DNA from: Mumia quercus | GTDB taxonomy: Bacteria; Actinomycetota; Actinomycetes; Propionibacteriales; Nocardioidaceae | Assembly (NCBI RefSeq): GCF_025506335.1 | Contig: NZ_JANZYO010000001.1 | Span: 616,805 to 680,804 of the forward strand | Length of the DNA: 64,000 nt | Direction of reading: 5' to 3' | Part shown: in pieces, positions 52,735-61,932 of the stretch | Layout: each line of letters opens with the position of its first letter | Position numbering within the stretch: position 1 is the stretch's first letter | Program-made: the position numbers and the translations under genes | The notes under the pieces: model-generated | Databases searched by the model: none | What the model was told of the DNA's origin: nothing | The model's input: the letters and a program-made list of their open reading frames with translations, nothing else

Positions 52735-52808
52735 GCTCCTGTAGCCCAACCGGCAGAGGCAGACGGCTTAAACCCGTCTCAGTGCGGGTTCGAATCCCGC
52801 CGGGAGCA
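52735..52808 (+). tRNA. tRNA with anticodon TAA (Leu by code), class I shape
   Basis: Acceptor GCTCCTG with CGGGAGC (52801-52807), D stem GCC/GGC, anticodon arm 52762-52778 with loop CTTAAAC (anticodon TAA, 52769-52771), variable region TCAGT of 5 bases, T arm 52784-52800, discriminator A. All stems pair. Bacterial tRNA-Leu normally has a long class II variable arm; this one does not. CCA is not fully encoded (CCG). Confidence 0.85.
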
Positions 52809-52820
52809 CCGCTGACGGCG

Positions 52821-53549
52821 TCAGCGTGCGGCACGGCAGAAGACCACGGCTCGGGTGCCGATCTTGAACGAGGCGAGGGGCCGGCGGGGTCCGGCCAGGC
52901 GCGCCTTGCGACCCCGGGTCGCGACCGCGATCACGGCGTCGTCGTCGAGCACCTCCTCGAGCGCCGCCAGCATGCCGTCGATCCCTGCCGCCCTGTCGGG
53001 GCCGGCCCACGACGTCTGCTCGCCGTAGGGGACGTCGGTGAGGACGAGGTTCGGTCGCTGCCCCGCCAGCGCGCGGCGCAGCTGGTCGGCGCTGAAGACG
53101 TCTGCCTGCGCGACCCTGTACGGCAGCGTGCCGCCGGACTCGACGAGACGGCGAGCGAGTCGTCGCGCCGACGCGGCGGCATCGAGGTAAGAGCGCTTCT
53201 CCAGGCGCTCGGCCCGTGCACGCAGCTCGTCGGAGCGGGCATCCATGCCGTGCTCGCTCAGGAGGTCCAGGTTCTTGCGCGCCAGGATCAGTGCTTCCGG
53301 GTCGACGTCGGTGGCGAGGACCTCGGTGATGTCGCGCCGGTGCAGGAGGACCAGCGCCGTGAGGAGGTGACCGCTGCCGCAGCACGGGTCCCACAGGTGG
53401 GCTGCCGGGCCGGGCACGAACGCCAGCGCGCGTTGGAACATCTCGCTCGCCAGGCGCACGGGGAAGCCGGGGAACCCTGGCGCGGAGTGCAGCACGCCAC
53501 CCGAGAGGTCGGCGTAGCTCTCGCGCGTCAGGGCGTGACGGTAGGTCAC
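52821..53549 (-). CDS. AviRa-like 23S rRNA guanine methyltransferase
   Basis: 242 residues, SAM-dependent Rossmann methyltransferase. It matches AviRa, which methylates G2535 of 23S rRNA and gives resistance to the orthosomycin avilamycin in Streptomyces viridochromogenes: VLHSAPGFPGFPVRLASEMFQRAL, LWDPCCGSGHLLTAL (motif I), ATDVDPEALILARKNLDLLS, and NLVLTDVPYGEQTSW (NPPY-like motif as DVPY). GTG at 53549 overlaps the AviRb-like stop (GTGA), so the pair is expressed together. The producer's pair avirA/aviRb is not adjacent in all cases I know; here it is a unit. Whether it protects or simply maintains rRNA is unknown. Confidence 0.85.
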   Translation of the reverse strand: MTYRHALTRESYADLSGGVLHSAPGFPGFPVRLASEMFQRALAFVPGPAAHLWDPCCGSGHLLTALVLLHRRDITEVLATDVDPEALILARKNLDLLSEHGMDARSDELRARAERLEKRSYLDAAASARRLARRLVESGGTLPYRVAQADVFSADQLRRALAGQRPNLVLTDVPYGEQTSWAGPDRAAGIDGMLAALEEVLDDDAVIAVATRGRKARLAGPRRPLASFKIGTRAVVFCRAAR

Positions 53550-54412
53550 GCGGGCCCCTGTGCGCGGCGGCGCTGGCGGGCCGCCTCGTAGAGGGTGACC
53601 GTGGCGGCGCACGCGGCGTTCAACGAGCTGGCCGCCGACGAGCGGGCGGCGCCTCCCATCGGGATGCGCGCCACGACGTCGCACGCCTCCCGCCAGCCGG
53701 CGCTCAGACCGGCGGTCTCGTTGCCGAGGACGAACAGGGTCGGGCCGGTCAGGTCGAGGTCGGCGATGTCGTCGGCCCCGTTCTCGTCGGTCCCGACGAC
53801 GGTCACGGGGACGCCGGCCGCCCGCTGCTCGCTCACCCAGGCCAGCACGGGACGGTGGGACGGCGCTCTGACGACCGGGACCGCGAACAAGGACCCGGTC
53901 GAAGCGCGGACGGACGCCGGGTCGTAGGGGTCGGCGCCGTGCCCGGTGACGACGAGCCCCGACCCGCCGAACGCGTCCAGCGACCGGACGACGGTGCCGA
54001 TGTTGCCGGGCAGCGAAGGACGGTCGAACACCATCCCGAGGAACGACGACCCCACGGTGATGCGGGCCCACCGGTCGTCCGGCATCGTGGCCACGGCCAC
54101 CAGCTCGGGCGCGTCCTGCGGTTTCTCGCTCAACCGGCGCAGCAGCTCCGGTGCGACCGCCACGCGTGCGCCGGCTGAGCGCTCGAGGACCTGCGTGCCC
54201 CACGTCGACAGCGACCGTTCCGCGTCGTAGAGGACGGCGCGGATCGGCCACCCTCGCGCGACGGCGACGCTGATCGGCCGCACGCCCTGCACGAGGAATT
54301 CGCCGGCTCGCTGACGCTTGTTCCTCGTGCGGAGCAACGCCTCCCACTGCTGGAACCGTGCGTTCGGGCGTGAGATCCGCAGCGTCGCCGCACTGCTCCT
54401 GCCGCTCGCCAC
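53546..54412 (-). CDS. AviRb-like 23S rRNA 2'-O-ribose methyltransferase (SpoU/TrmH family)
   Basis: 288 residues, SPOUT fold. The N-terminal rRNA-binding part reads ISRPNARFQQWEALLRTRNKRQRAGEFLVQGVRPI, almost as in AviRb, which methylates U2479 of 23S rRNA and helps avilamycin resistance. Motif 1 is RPSLPGNIGTVVRSLDAFG, with N in a PGNxG context; motif 2 is LFVLGNETAGLSAGW; motif 3 is ASSLNAACAAT, all at the knot. GTG 54412 gives an N-terminus of the expected length. It is co-transcribed with the AviRa-like gene and divergent from an AraC/GyrI regulator, with a 31-bp inverted repeat between. Confidence 0.87.
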   Translation of the reverse strand: MASGRSSAATLRISRPNARFQQWEALLRTRNKRQRAGEFLVQGVRPISVAVARGWPIRAVLYDAERSLSTWGTQVLERSAGARVAVAPELLRRLSEKPQDAPELVAVATMPDDRWARITVGSSFLGMVFDRPSLPGNIGTVVRSLDAFGGSGLVVTGHGADPYDPASVRASTGSLFAVPVVRAPSHRPVLAWVSEQRAAGVPVTVVGTDENGADDIADLDLTGPTLFVLGNETAGLSAGWREACDVVARIPMGGAARSSAASSLNAACAATVTLYEAARQRRRAQGPA

Positions 54413-54461
54413 GTCTCCCAGCGTGCGCGGCGGCCTGCCGTCCGCACCCGATGATCCGTGC

Positions 54462-54492
54462 CCGATGCGATCGGTTGCACCGATCGCATCGG
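54462..54492. promoter_or_regulatory. 31-bp perfect inverted repeat between the AviRb-like and AraC/GyrI genes
   Basis: Left arm CCGATGCGATCGGT (54462-54475), spacer TGC, and its exact complement at 54479-54492. It lies 50 bases from the AviRb-like start and 60 from the AraC-like start. Nearby partial copies of the half-site (CCGATGATCC at 54449 region) are present. It can act as a two-sided operator; as RNA it would form a strong hairpin. Confidence 0.65.
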
Positions 54493-54552
54493 ACCGGAAC
54501 TATCGGGTGTCCACCGCCGCCGGTCGGCAGCATCGTCGGGAAGGGAGGCTCC

Positions 54553-55419
54553 GTGATCGCCGAGCTGAACAGGCTTATCGAGGGCGTCGAGGCACACCTG
54601 TCCGACGACCTCGACGTCGCGGCACTGGCTCGGACCCTCGGCACCACCGAGTACCACCTGCGGAGGATGTTCTCGTCGCTGACGGGTATGCCCCTGTCCG
54701 AGTACGTGCGACGACGGCGGATGACCGTTGCCGCAGCCGACGTGGTCGCGGGTGCTTCGCTGCTGGATGTCGCGGTGCGGTTCGGCTACGGCTCCGCCGA
54801 AGCGTTCGGACGCGCGTTCCGAGCCGTCCATGGTGCGGCACCCGCCGACGTGCGCAGAGACGGCGGCCCCCTTCGCTCGCAACCACAGCTCAGGCTCCGC
54901 CTGACCGTCGAAGGGAACACCTCCATGGACACCCGTATCACCGACCGGCCGGTATTCCGGCTGGTCGGCCACGCTGCTCGCGTCCCGCTCGTCCACCGGG
55001 GGCGCAATCCCTCCATCGAGGCGCACGTCGCGTCGCTGCCCGCAGACGAGCACACGCGTCTCAAAGCGCTCGGGGACACCGAGCCCGCCGGTCTGCTCCA
55101 GGTCAGCGCCGACGTCGATCCCGACTACACCGAAGGGAGCGAGCTGACCTACCTGCACGGGGTCGCGCTCGACGCGGCGACGGCCGCGCCCGCGGACCTG
55201 GACGTGATCGAGGTCCCGGCGGGCACCTGGGTGGTGTTCCGGACCAGCGGGAGCTACCCGGCGGCGTTGCAGGATGCTTATGCCGCGTCAGCGTCCGAGT
55301 GGTTCCCGTCGAACCCGTGGCGCCTGCGCCCCGGTCCCTCGATCGTCGCGGTCCTCGACCGTGCCGAGGACTTCAGCACCGCGACCACCGAGCTCTGGAT
55401 GCCGATCGAGCGCGCGTAG
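54553..55419 (+). CDS. AraC-family regulator with GyrI-like ligand-binding domain
   Basis: 288 residues. The N-terminal two helix-turn-helix AraC domain is LDVAALARTLGTTEYHLRRMF and LLDVAVRFGYGSAEAFGRAF (residues about 10-100). The C-terminal half (about 125-288) is the GyrI-like/SOUL fold typical of Rob/SbmC and BltR/MerR-type drug-binding domains, with a start at SMDTRITDRPVFRLVGHAARVPL. Such fusions act as multidrug-responsive activators. GTG start with AAGGGAGG five bases upstream. It is divergent from the aviRa/aviRb-like pair over a 31-bp inverted repeat and convergent with a GNAT gene. Confidence 0.87.
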   Translation: MIAELNRLIEGVEAHLSDDLDVAALARTLGTTEYHLRRMFSSLTGMPLSEYVRRRRMTVAAADVVAGASLLDVAVRFGYGSAEAFGRAFRAVHGAAPADVRRDGGPLRSQPQLRLRLTVEGNTSMDTRITDRPVFRLVGHAARVPLVHRGRNPSIEAHVASLPADEHTRLKALGDTEPAGLLQVSADVDPDYTEGSELTYLHGVALDAATAAPADLDVIEVPAGTWVVFRTSGSYPAALQDAYAASASEWFPSNPWRLRPGPSIVAVLDRAEDFSTATTELWMPIERA

Positions 55420-55436
55420 CGGGAGCGCCGCGACGG

Positions 55437-55913
55437 TCAGCCGCGCTCGATCTCCTGCGCGAAGTAGAACGCCCTCTCCCCGGTCTCCTCGACGATGCCG
55501 GAGAACCCGTGCTGAGCGTAGAAGCGCTGCGTGTCGGCGTCGGCCTCGTCGACGTTGATCTCGATGAGGTCGATGTCGTGCTCGCGGGCGTGCGCGAGCA
55601 CGGCCTCGATCACCGCCGAGCCGATGCCCTGGTCGCGCAGCGACGGCACGACGTACATCTCGTCGAGCACCGCGACGCTCCCTGCGACCCAGACGTTGGG
55701 GCGCAGGGTCACCAGCGCGAGCGCGTGGATCGGCGTGCCGGCGACGTAGGCGAACGTCGCCGGCCCGCCGAGGAGCGCACGCAGGCGCGGCGCCAGGACG
55801 TCGGGACTGGGGGAGGGCCAGCCGAACTCGAGGTTGAAGTCGTGCAGCAGGCCGGCGATCTCGACCGCGTCGTCGGGGGTCGCCAGGCGCGGGGCGTGGT
55901 CGTCCGCTGTCAT
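55437..55913 (-). CDS. GNAT-family acetyltransferase
   Basis: 158 residues. The acetyl-CoA-binding motif A appears as EMYVVPSLRDQGIGSAVIEAVLAHARE (V-x-P-x-x-R-x-x-G-I-G-S), and the C-terminal FYAQHGFSG is motif B. The substrate may be a small amine, sugar amine or protein N-terminus. ATG 55913 was chosen over one 15 codons upstream because it begins at a normal family position with GGTGGCGAG before it. It is convergent with the AraC/GyrI gene and follows the FAD oxidoreductase by 28 bases on the same strand. Confidence 0.85.
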   Translation of the reverse strand: MTADDHAPRLATPDDAVEIAGLLHDFNLEFGWPSPSPDVLAPRLRALLGGPATFAYVAGTPIHALALVTLRPNVWVAGSVAVLDEMYVVPSLRDQGIGSAVIEAVLAHAREHDIDLIEINVDEADADTQRFYAQHGFSGIVEETGERAFYFAQEIERG

Positions 55914-55941
55914 CTCGCCACCGTACGACCCCGTCAGGTCA

Positions 55942-57291
55942 TCACCTCGCGAAGACACCGTCCGGGTCGTGCGCCGTACGCACGGCGTCGAGTCGCGTAC
56001 GGGTCTGGTCGGGCCACGTCTTGGCGATCTGCTCCGGGTCGTACGGGTCGGCCATCCAGTTCGGCGACAGGTGCGGGGAGCGCCACGGGGCGAGCGCCTC
56101 CTCCCACTGGTCGAACGCAGCAGGCATCACCGTCTCGAACAGGCTCGGGTCGGGCACGCCGAAGGCGCCGGTGAGGTAGTCGAAATCGCGGTGGCCGACA
56201 GCCGAGGTGTGGGGCTGCTCGTGCCGCAGCGCGCCTCCGAGGTGGCGGATCTCCACCCCCATGATCGGCGACTGCGACCCCGGGCCGACCAGTCCGAGCA
56301 GCACGTCGGCGAGGTCCCGGTCGGCATGCGTCAGCATCGCGCCGCGGTGGTAGCCCGGCCCCGGCTCCGTCGGGTCGTTGGTGATCCGGGCGATCTCCGC
56401 CGCGGGGAGCGGGCCGAGGTCGTCGATGTGGAGCGTGCCGAGCTCTCGCAACGGCTTGACCAGCTGCTCGCCCTCGTGAGCCGGGCCCGGGAAGGCAGCG
56501 TGGAGCGCGAAGAGATGGCGGCCGCGCATCGGGTCAGGGACCACGTCGAGGTCGGGGAAGCGCAGGAGCATGCCGCTCGTCGTGACCTCCGGCGGAGCCG
56601 TACGGGTCCACTCGAGCCACCCCGGGAACGGGTCGGTGCTCACCGCGAGGTCGAAGAACAGCGTCCCTGCATAGAGCTCCGGCAAGGGAACGAGCTCGAT
56701 CGTCACCTCGGTGACGACACCCAGGCCTGTCTTCCCTCCCCGTAGCGCCCAGAGCAGCTCGGCGTCCCCGTCCGGCGCGGCATCGACGACCTCGCCCGCG
56801 CCGGTGACGACGCGCGCGGACACGAGGCGGTCGGAGCCGAACCCGTGGCTGCGGGCGAGCGGTCCGATACCGCCGCCGACGAGGAACCCGACGACGCCGA
56901 CGTGGGTCGACGAGCCGGTGACGGGTGCGAGGCCGTGCTCGGCGGCGGCCGTGACGACGTCCTGCCACCGGGTGCCGCCGCCGACGGTCGCCGTCTTCGC
57001 CTGAGGATCGACGGACACCGCGGTGAGTGCGTCGAGCACCAGCACGATGCCGGACGCGTACGGCGCCACGGCGCCGTGGCCTGTGGCGTGCAGGTGGACC
57101 GGGACGCCTGCCGCCCGGGCGAACCGTACGGTCTCGACGACGTCGCGTTCGTCGGTGGCGTGGACGACGGCGTCCGGGGCGTGCTGGATCCTGAGGTTGA
57201 ACGCGGTGGCGCCTGCGGTGTAGTCGGCGTCCTCGCGGGTGCGGACGGTGCCGCGCACCTGGTCGCGGAGCGCGGTGAAGTCGGTCGTCAT
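55942..57291 (-). CDS. FAD-linked oxidoreductase of the BBE/PCMH family
   Basis: 449 residues. The N-terminal FAD-binding_4 (PCMH) domain (about 35-200) has HATGHGAVAPYASG with H72 in the place of the 8-alpha-histidyl FAD link, AVGGGTRWQDVVTAAAEHGL-like VGGGTRWQDVV, and VGFLVGGGIGPLARSHGF. The second Cys link of bicovalent members is not visible. The C-terminal BBE segment is FDYLTGAFGV and ends PNWMADPYDPEQIAKTWPDQTRTRLDAVRTAHDPDGVF. AAGGAG lies before ATG 57291. It is divergent from an ECF41 sigma factor and has an ECF41-like promoter, so it is the likely target of that sigma. Confidence 0.88.
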   Translation of the reverse strand: MTTDFTALRDQVRGTVRTREDADYTAGATAFNLRIQHAPDAVVHATDERDVVETVRFARAAGVPVHLHATGHGAVAPYASGIVLVLDALTAVSVDPQAKTATVGGGTRWQDVVTAAAEHGLAPVTGSSTHVGVVGFLVGGGIGPLARSHGFGSDRLVSARVVTGAGEVVDAAPDGDAELLWALRGGKTGLGVVTEVTIELVPLPELYAGTLFFDLAVSTDPFPGWLEWTRTAPPEVTTSGMLLRFPDLDVVPDPMRGRHLFALHAAFPGPAHEGEQLVKPLRELGTLHIDDLGPLPAAEIARITNDPTEPGPGYHRGAMLTHADRDLADVLLGLVGPGSQSPIMGVEIRHLGGALRHEQPHTSAVGHRDFDYLTGAFGVPDPSLFETVMPAAFDQWEEALAPWRSPHLSPNWMADPYDPEQIAKTWPDQTRTRLDAVRTAHDPDGVFAR

Positions 57292-57338
57292 GGGATGAGG
57301 CTCCTTCGCGATTTCTCTCTCGATCGTCTCCTCTGCTT

Positions 57339-57365
57339 GACGAGATGGCACTCGAATTTGTGAGG
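57339..57365 (-). promoter_or_regulatory. ECF41-type promoter for the FAD oxidoreductase
   Basis: On the minus strand the -35 reads CCTCACA (57359-57365), followed by exactly 16 bases and CGTC (57339-57342). The known ECF41 consensus is TGTCACA, 16 bases, CGTC. The -10 and spacing are exact and five of seven -35 bases agree. It lies about 50 bases upstream of the oxidoreductase start. Confidence 0.65.
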
Positions 57366-57399
57366 TGGACTGTCGGTGGCGTGCGGAAGGATCGAATCC

Positions 57400-58314
57400 A
57401 TGACCGTGACGAGGCACGAGGTGCTGGCCGATGTCGAGCCCGACGAGGCTCGCCGTGTCCTCCTCGACGTGACCTACCGGATGCTCGGCTCGTTCGCCGA
57501 GGCCGAGGATGCCGTGCAGGAGACGTACGCCCGCTGGTACGCCCTGGGTCCCGACGAGCGGCGCGCGATCGAGCGCCCCACGGGATGGCTGGTGCGCGTC
57601 GCGAGCCGCGTCTGCCTCGACATCCTGCGGTCGGCGCGGGTGCGTCGGGAGAAGTACGTGGGCGAGTGGCTTCCCGAGCCGGTGCCGGGTCCGGCACGGT
57701 GGTCGAGCAACGCCGACGGTGCGGCGGACCCTGCTGAGCGGGTCACCACCGACGAGACCGTCGGCATGGCGCTGCTCGTCGTCCTCGAGACGATGACCCC
57801 CGCCGAGCGGGTCGCGTTCGTCCTGAAGGACGTCTTCGGCTTCCCGTTCGACGAGATCGCCACCGTCCTCGGACGCAGCCAGACGGCCTGCCGTCAGCTC
57901 GCGTCGTCGGCCCGTCGGAGAGTCCGAGACGCCGAGGTGGGCGGCGCCGCGACCAGTGACGGCATCGAGGCACAGGCGGTGTCGGCGTTCCGACGGGCGT
58001 GGGAGACGGGCGACCTTGCGGCGCTGCTGGACGTCCTCGATCCCGACGCCACGGTCGTGGCCGACGGCGGCGGCAAGGTCAGTGCCGTCCTCGAGCCGGT
58101 GGTCGGCGCGGACGCCGTCGCGCGCTTCTTCGGTGACGTCCTCGTCCGGGCGCCGCACCTCACCTTCACCGAGGAGGACGTCAACGGCCGACCCGGCCTG
58201 CTCGTCTGGGCCGACGGCGCGCTGGTGACGGTGATGGCGTTCGAGGTCCGCGGCACGCGGGTCGTGCACGCGTGGGCGATCCGCAACCCCGACAAGCTGG
58301 CGCTGTGGCGGTGA
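57400..58314 (+). CDS. ECF41-family RNA polymerase sigma factor (SigJ-like)
   Basis: 304 residues. Sigma-2 region: LLDVTYRMLGSFAEAEDAVQETYARWY and RPTGWLVRVASRVCLDILRSARVRREKYVGEWLPEPV, including the WLPEP linker motif; sigma-4 region: MTPAERVAFVLKDVFGFPFDEIATVLGRSQTACRQLASSARRRVR. The C-terminal about 110 residues are a SnoaL-like domain with the ECF41 signatures DGGGK and NPDKL, which in this group act as a built-in regulator in place of an anti-sigma factor. ATG with GGAAGGA about ten bases upstream. ECF41 genes usually sit next to an oxidoreductase, epimerase or carboxymuconolactone decarboxylase; here the FAD oxidoreductase is divergent. Confidence 0.92.
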   Translation: MTVTRHEVLADVEPDEARRVLLDVTYRMLGSFAEAEDAVQETYARWYALGPDERRAIERPTGWLVRVASRVCLDILRSARVRREKYVGEWLPEPVPGPARWSSNADGAADPAERVTTDETVGMALLVVLETMTPAERVAFVLKDVFGFPFDEIATVLGRSQTACRQLASSARRRVRDAEVGGAATSDGIEAQAVSAFRRAWETGDLAALLDVLDPDATVVADGGGKVSAVLEPVVGADAVARFFGDVLVRAPHLTFTEEDVNGRPGLLVWADGALVTVMAFEVRGTRVVHAWAIRNPDKLALWR

Positions 58315-58323
58315 CCGCCCGCC

Positions 58324-59124
58324 TCAGCGTGGGGCGGCGAGCGTGATCGCCAGCTCCCCGAGCGCCTTGATGGTCTCCTCGGCGTCCTCCTCGGGATAGC
58401 CGCGCGTACACACCGCCATGACGAGCGCGCTGAGGCCCGGTTCGCCGAGGTAGGCCACGTCGTGCCGTACGGCGTCGACGGACCCGGACTTGCTCCCCCA
58501 CGGCAGCGCCGGCGGTGCGGCCGAGGCGATCAGCGGATCGGTCTGGCGTGCGAGGAGCGCTGTCATGAACGCCGTCGCCTCCGGCCCTGTCAGTCGTCCG
58601 GCGACCAGCGCCCCCATGAGCGTGGCCAGGTCAGCAGCCGTCACGACATTGCTCATCCCGTACGCCTCGGCGGCCGCCTGGTCGCCGTACTGCCGGGCCA
58701 TGAAGCTGTCGTGGGCGCCGGCGTCGGCGAGGACCTTCGCGATCGCATCGAGGCCCACCCGTTCGACGACCATGTTGGTCGCTTCGTTGGAGGAGACGAC
58801 GATCATCCGTTCGAGAACGTCGGCGAGCCGCATCGGCGTCCCGGGTGGCGGCATGCCGTGGTCGACGTCGTCGGGCACCAGGCGGTAGTCGGGGGCCTCG
58901 GGGACCTGGCTCTCGAACGTGTCGCGACTGGGAAGCGTGTCGTCCAGGGTCAGCTCGCCGGACTCGACGAGCCGCAGCGCAGCGACGAGAGGCGCGATCT
59001 TGATCGTGCTCGCCGCGTAGAACGGGGTCGTCGCTCCCCGCTCGGCGAGGACCTCGCCCGCCGCGGTCGCCAGCCGGTACGTCACGACGGGTACCCCGTC
59101 GCTGTAGGTCCCGCGCGCGGACAT
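58324..59124 (-). CDS. Penicillin-binding-fold serine hydrolase (class A beta-lactamase-like)
   Basis: 266 residues with the three serine-transpeptidase motifs: S39-T-I-K42 (SxxK), S111-S-N113 (SxN) and K212-S-G214 (KTG-like). The omega-loop ExxLN that carries the deacylating Glu of true class A beta-lactamases is not visible, and there is no signal peptide, so the enzyme should stay in the cytoplasm. I therefore favour a DD-peptidase or esterase acting on a peptide, not antibiotic resistance. AGGAGGT lies before the ATG, and the start shares one base with the amidotransferase stop. It closes a peptide-transporter operon. Confidence 0.8.
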   Translation of the reverse strand: MSARGTYSDGVPVVTYRLATAAGEVLAERGATTPFYAASTIKIAPLVAALRLVESGELTLDDTLPSRDTFESQVPEAPDYRLVPDDVDHGMPPPGTPMRLADVLERMIVVSSNEATNMVVERVGLDAIAKVLADAGAHDSFMARQYGDQAAAEAYGMSNVVTAADLATLMGALVAGRLTGPEATAFMTALLARQTDPLIASAAPPALPWGSKSGSVDAVRHDVAYLGEPGLSALVMAVCTRGYPEEDAEETIKALGELAITLAAPR

Positions 59125-59858
59125 CAGCCCACCTCCTTGTGTGCGGTCACGTCGTGGACCACGCGCGCGAACGCGGCGATGAGGGTCCGTGACTGCTCCT
59201 CGTTGCGCTCCGCGTCCTCCTCGGCGCCGGCGATGAGGGCGGCACGGTCGTAGCCGTCGGCGCGCAGTGCCGCCTCGTCCCAGCTGCGGAGCCGGTCGGC
59301 ACCGACCTCGGGGTGGAACTGCACGCCCCACGCCGACATGCCCACCCGGAACGCCTGGACCGTGCACCGGTCGCTCGTCGCCAGATGGTCGGCACCCGGT
59401 GGCAGGACCGTGACGCTGTCCTCGTGGTTCTGGATCATCCGCAGCTCGCCGTACGTCACGAGCCCGGCGAAGACGGGGTCGTCGGCGGCCGCAGGGAGCA
59501 GCGTCACCGGGCACGAGCCGCGCTCGGTCTCGCCGGACTTCTCGGTCACCTCGCCGCCCGCGCAGATCGCGAGGAGCTGCGCGCCGAGGCAGATGCCGAG
59601 CAGCGGCACCTCGGCCTTGAGCGCCTGGACGACGAGCCGCCGCTCCTTGGCGAGCCACGGGGACCGCTCGTCGTCGTCGGGCATGAACCCGCCGCCGAGG
59701 AGGACGATGCCGTCGACACCGTCCAGGCTCGGGCCGAGATCCTCGCCGGCGACGTACGTCGGCGAGATCTCGGCCGCCTCGAGCCAGGCGGGGAGCCGCC
59801 CGCCTCCGCTGGTGGGGGAGTTCTGGACGACGAGGACCTCCGGACGGCGTGTGGTCAC
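59124..59858 (-). CDS. Class I glutamine amidotransferase-like protein
   Basis: 244 residues, cytoplasmic. LLGICLGAQLLAICAGGEV holds the nucleophile Cys, GVQFHPEV the catalytic His, and the Glu two residues later completes the triad, so the GATase-1 domain looks active. It resembles stand-alone GMP-synthase-type/YfeJ-like amidotransferases rather than a biosynthetic subunit; its synthase partner is unknown. Start at GTG 59858 is 4 bases after the transporter ATPase stop. It links nitrogen from glutamine, or gamma-glutamyl hydrolysis, to the peptide uptake operon. Confidence 0.87.
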   Translation of the reverse strand: MTTRRPEVLVVQNSPTSGGGRLPAWLEAAEISPTYVAGEDLGPSLDGVDGIVLLGGGFMPDDDERSPWLAKERRLVVQALKAEVPLLGICLGAQLLAICAGGEVTEKSGETERGSCPVTLLPAAADDPVFAGLVTYGELRMIQNHEDSVTVLPPGADHLATSDRCTVQAFRVGMSAWGVQFHPEVGADRLRSWDEAALRADGYDRAALIAGAEEDAERNEEQSRTLIAAFARVVHDVTAHKEVG

Positions 59859-59862
59859 GGCG

Positions 59863-60914
<1,052 letters not shown>

Positions 60915-60918
<4 letters not shown>

Positions 60919-61925
60919 CGCACCGCACCCCCTTCCTCTCTCACACGCTCCGCGAAGTGGCACGCCGCCGTGCGGTCGTACGGCAGCACGTGCTGAGGCG
61001 GTGGCGGATCGACCCGGCAGACGTCCTCGGCGTACGCGCAACGCGGGTGGAACGGGCAGCCTGAGGGGACCGCGGTCGGGTCCGGCGGGCGTCCGGGGAT
61101 GACCTCCAGCCCGGCGCCCTTGCGGTCGAGGCGGGGGATCGAGCGCAGCAGCGCACGCGTGTACGGGTGCGCGGCGGAGGAGTAGACGTCGAAGACCGAC
61201 GCCTGCTCGACGGCTCGCCCCGCGTACATCACCGTGACGTCGTCGGCGACGTTCGCGACGACGCCCATGTCGTGGGTGATGAGGACCAGCCCCATGTCGC
61301 GCTCGGCCTGGATCTCGCTGAGCAGCGTCATGATCTGCGCCTGCACGGTCACGTCGAGCGCGGTCGTCGGCTCGTCGGCGATCAGCACCTCGGGGTCCAT
61401 CGCGAGCGCCGAGGCGATCATCACGCGCTGACGCATGCCACCGGAGAACTGGTGCGGGTAGTCCTTGACCCGCTCCTTCGCGTTCGGCACCTTCACCATG
61501 TCGAGCAGCTCCACGGCCCGCGTGGTGGCCTCGCGGCGCGACATCTTGCGACGCGCGCGCAACGCCTCGGTCAGCTGCCACCCCACCGTGTGGACCGGGT
61601 TGAGGGCGGTGAGCGCGTCCTGAAAGACCATCGCGATGTGACTGCCGCAGAACGCGCGGTGCTGCTTCGGCCCGAGGGTCAGCAGGTCCTGGCCCTTGAA
61701 GCGGATCGCGCCGCGCACGATCCGCGCCGGGGGCATCTGCAGCAGGCCCATCACCGCCATCGAGCTGACGCTCTTGCCGCTGCCGGACTCGCCGACGATC
61801 GCGAGGGTCCGACCGGCGGTGACGGAGTACGACAACCCGTCCACCGCCCGTACGACGCCGTCGGGGGTCGCGAACTCGACGGCGAGGTCCTCGACCTCGA
61901 GGAGGGGCGTGCTCTGGTCGGTCAC
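60915..61925 (-). CDS. Oligopeptide/dipeptide ABC transporter ATP-binding protein (DppD/OppD type)
   Basis: 336 residues. [18 protein letters not shown] is Walker [16 protein letters not shown] the signature, [13 protein letters not shown]alker [18 protein letters not shown] the oligo_HPY segment, and [15 protein letters not shown] with a later Cys gives the metal/iron-sulfur cluster pattern. The ABC half pairs with the next gene product. GTG start; gap of 7 bases to the permease gene upstream. Confidence 0.93.
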
Positions 61926-61932
61926 GGCCGGG

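Noticed and set aside
58324..59124. Acquired beta-lactamase resistance gene
   Set aside because: No signal peptide and no omega-loop Glu; located in a chromosomal transporter operon.
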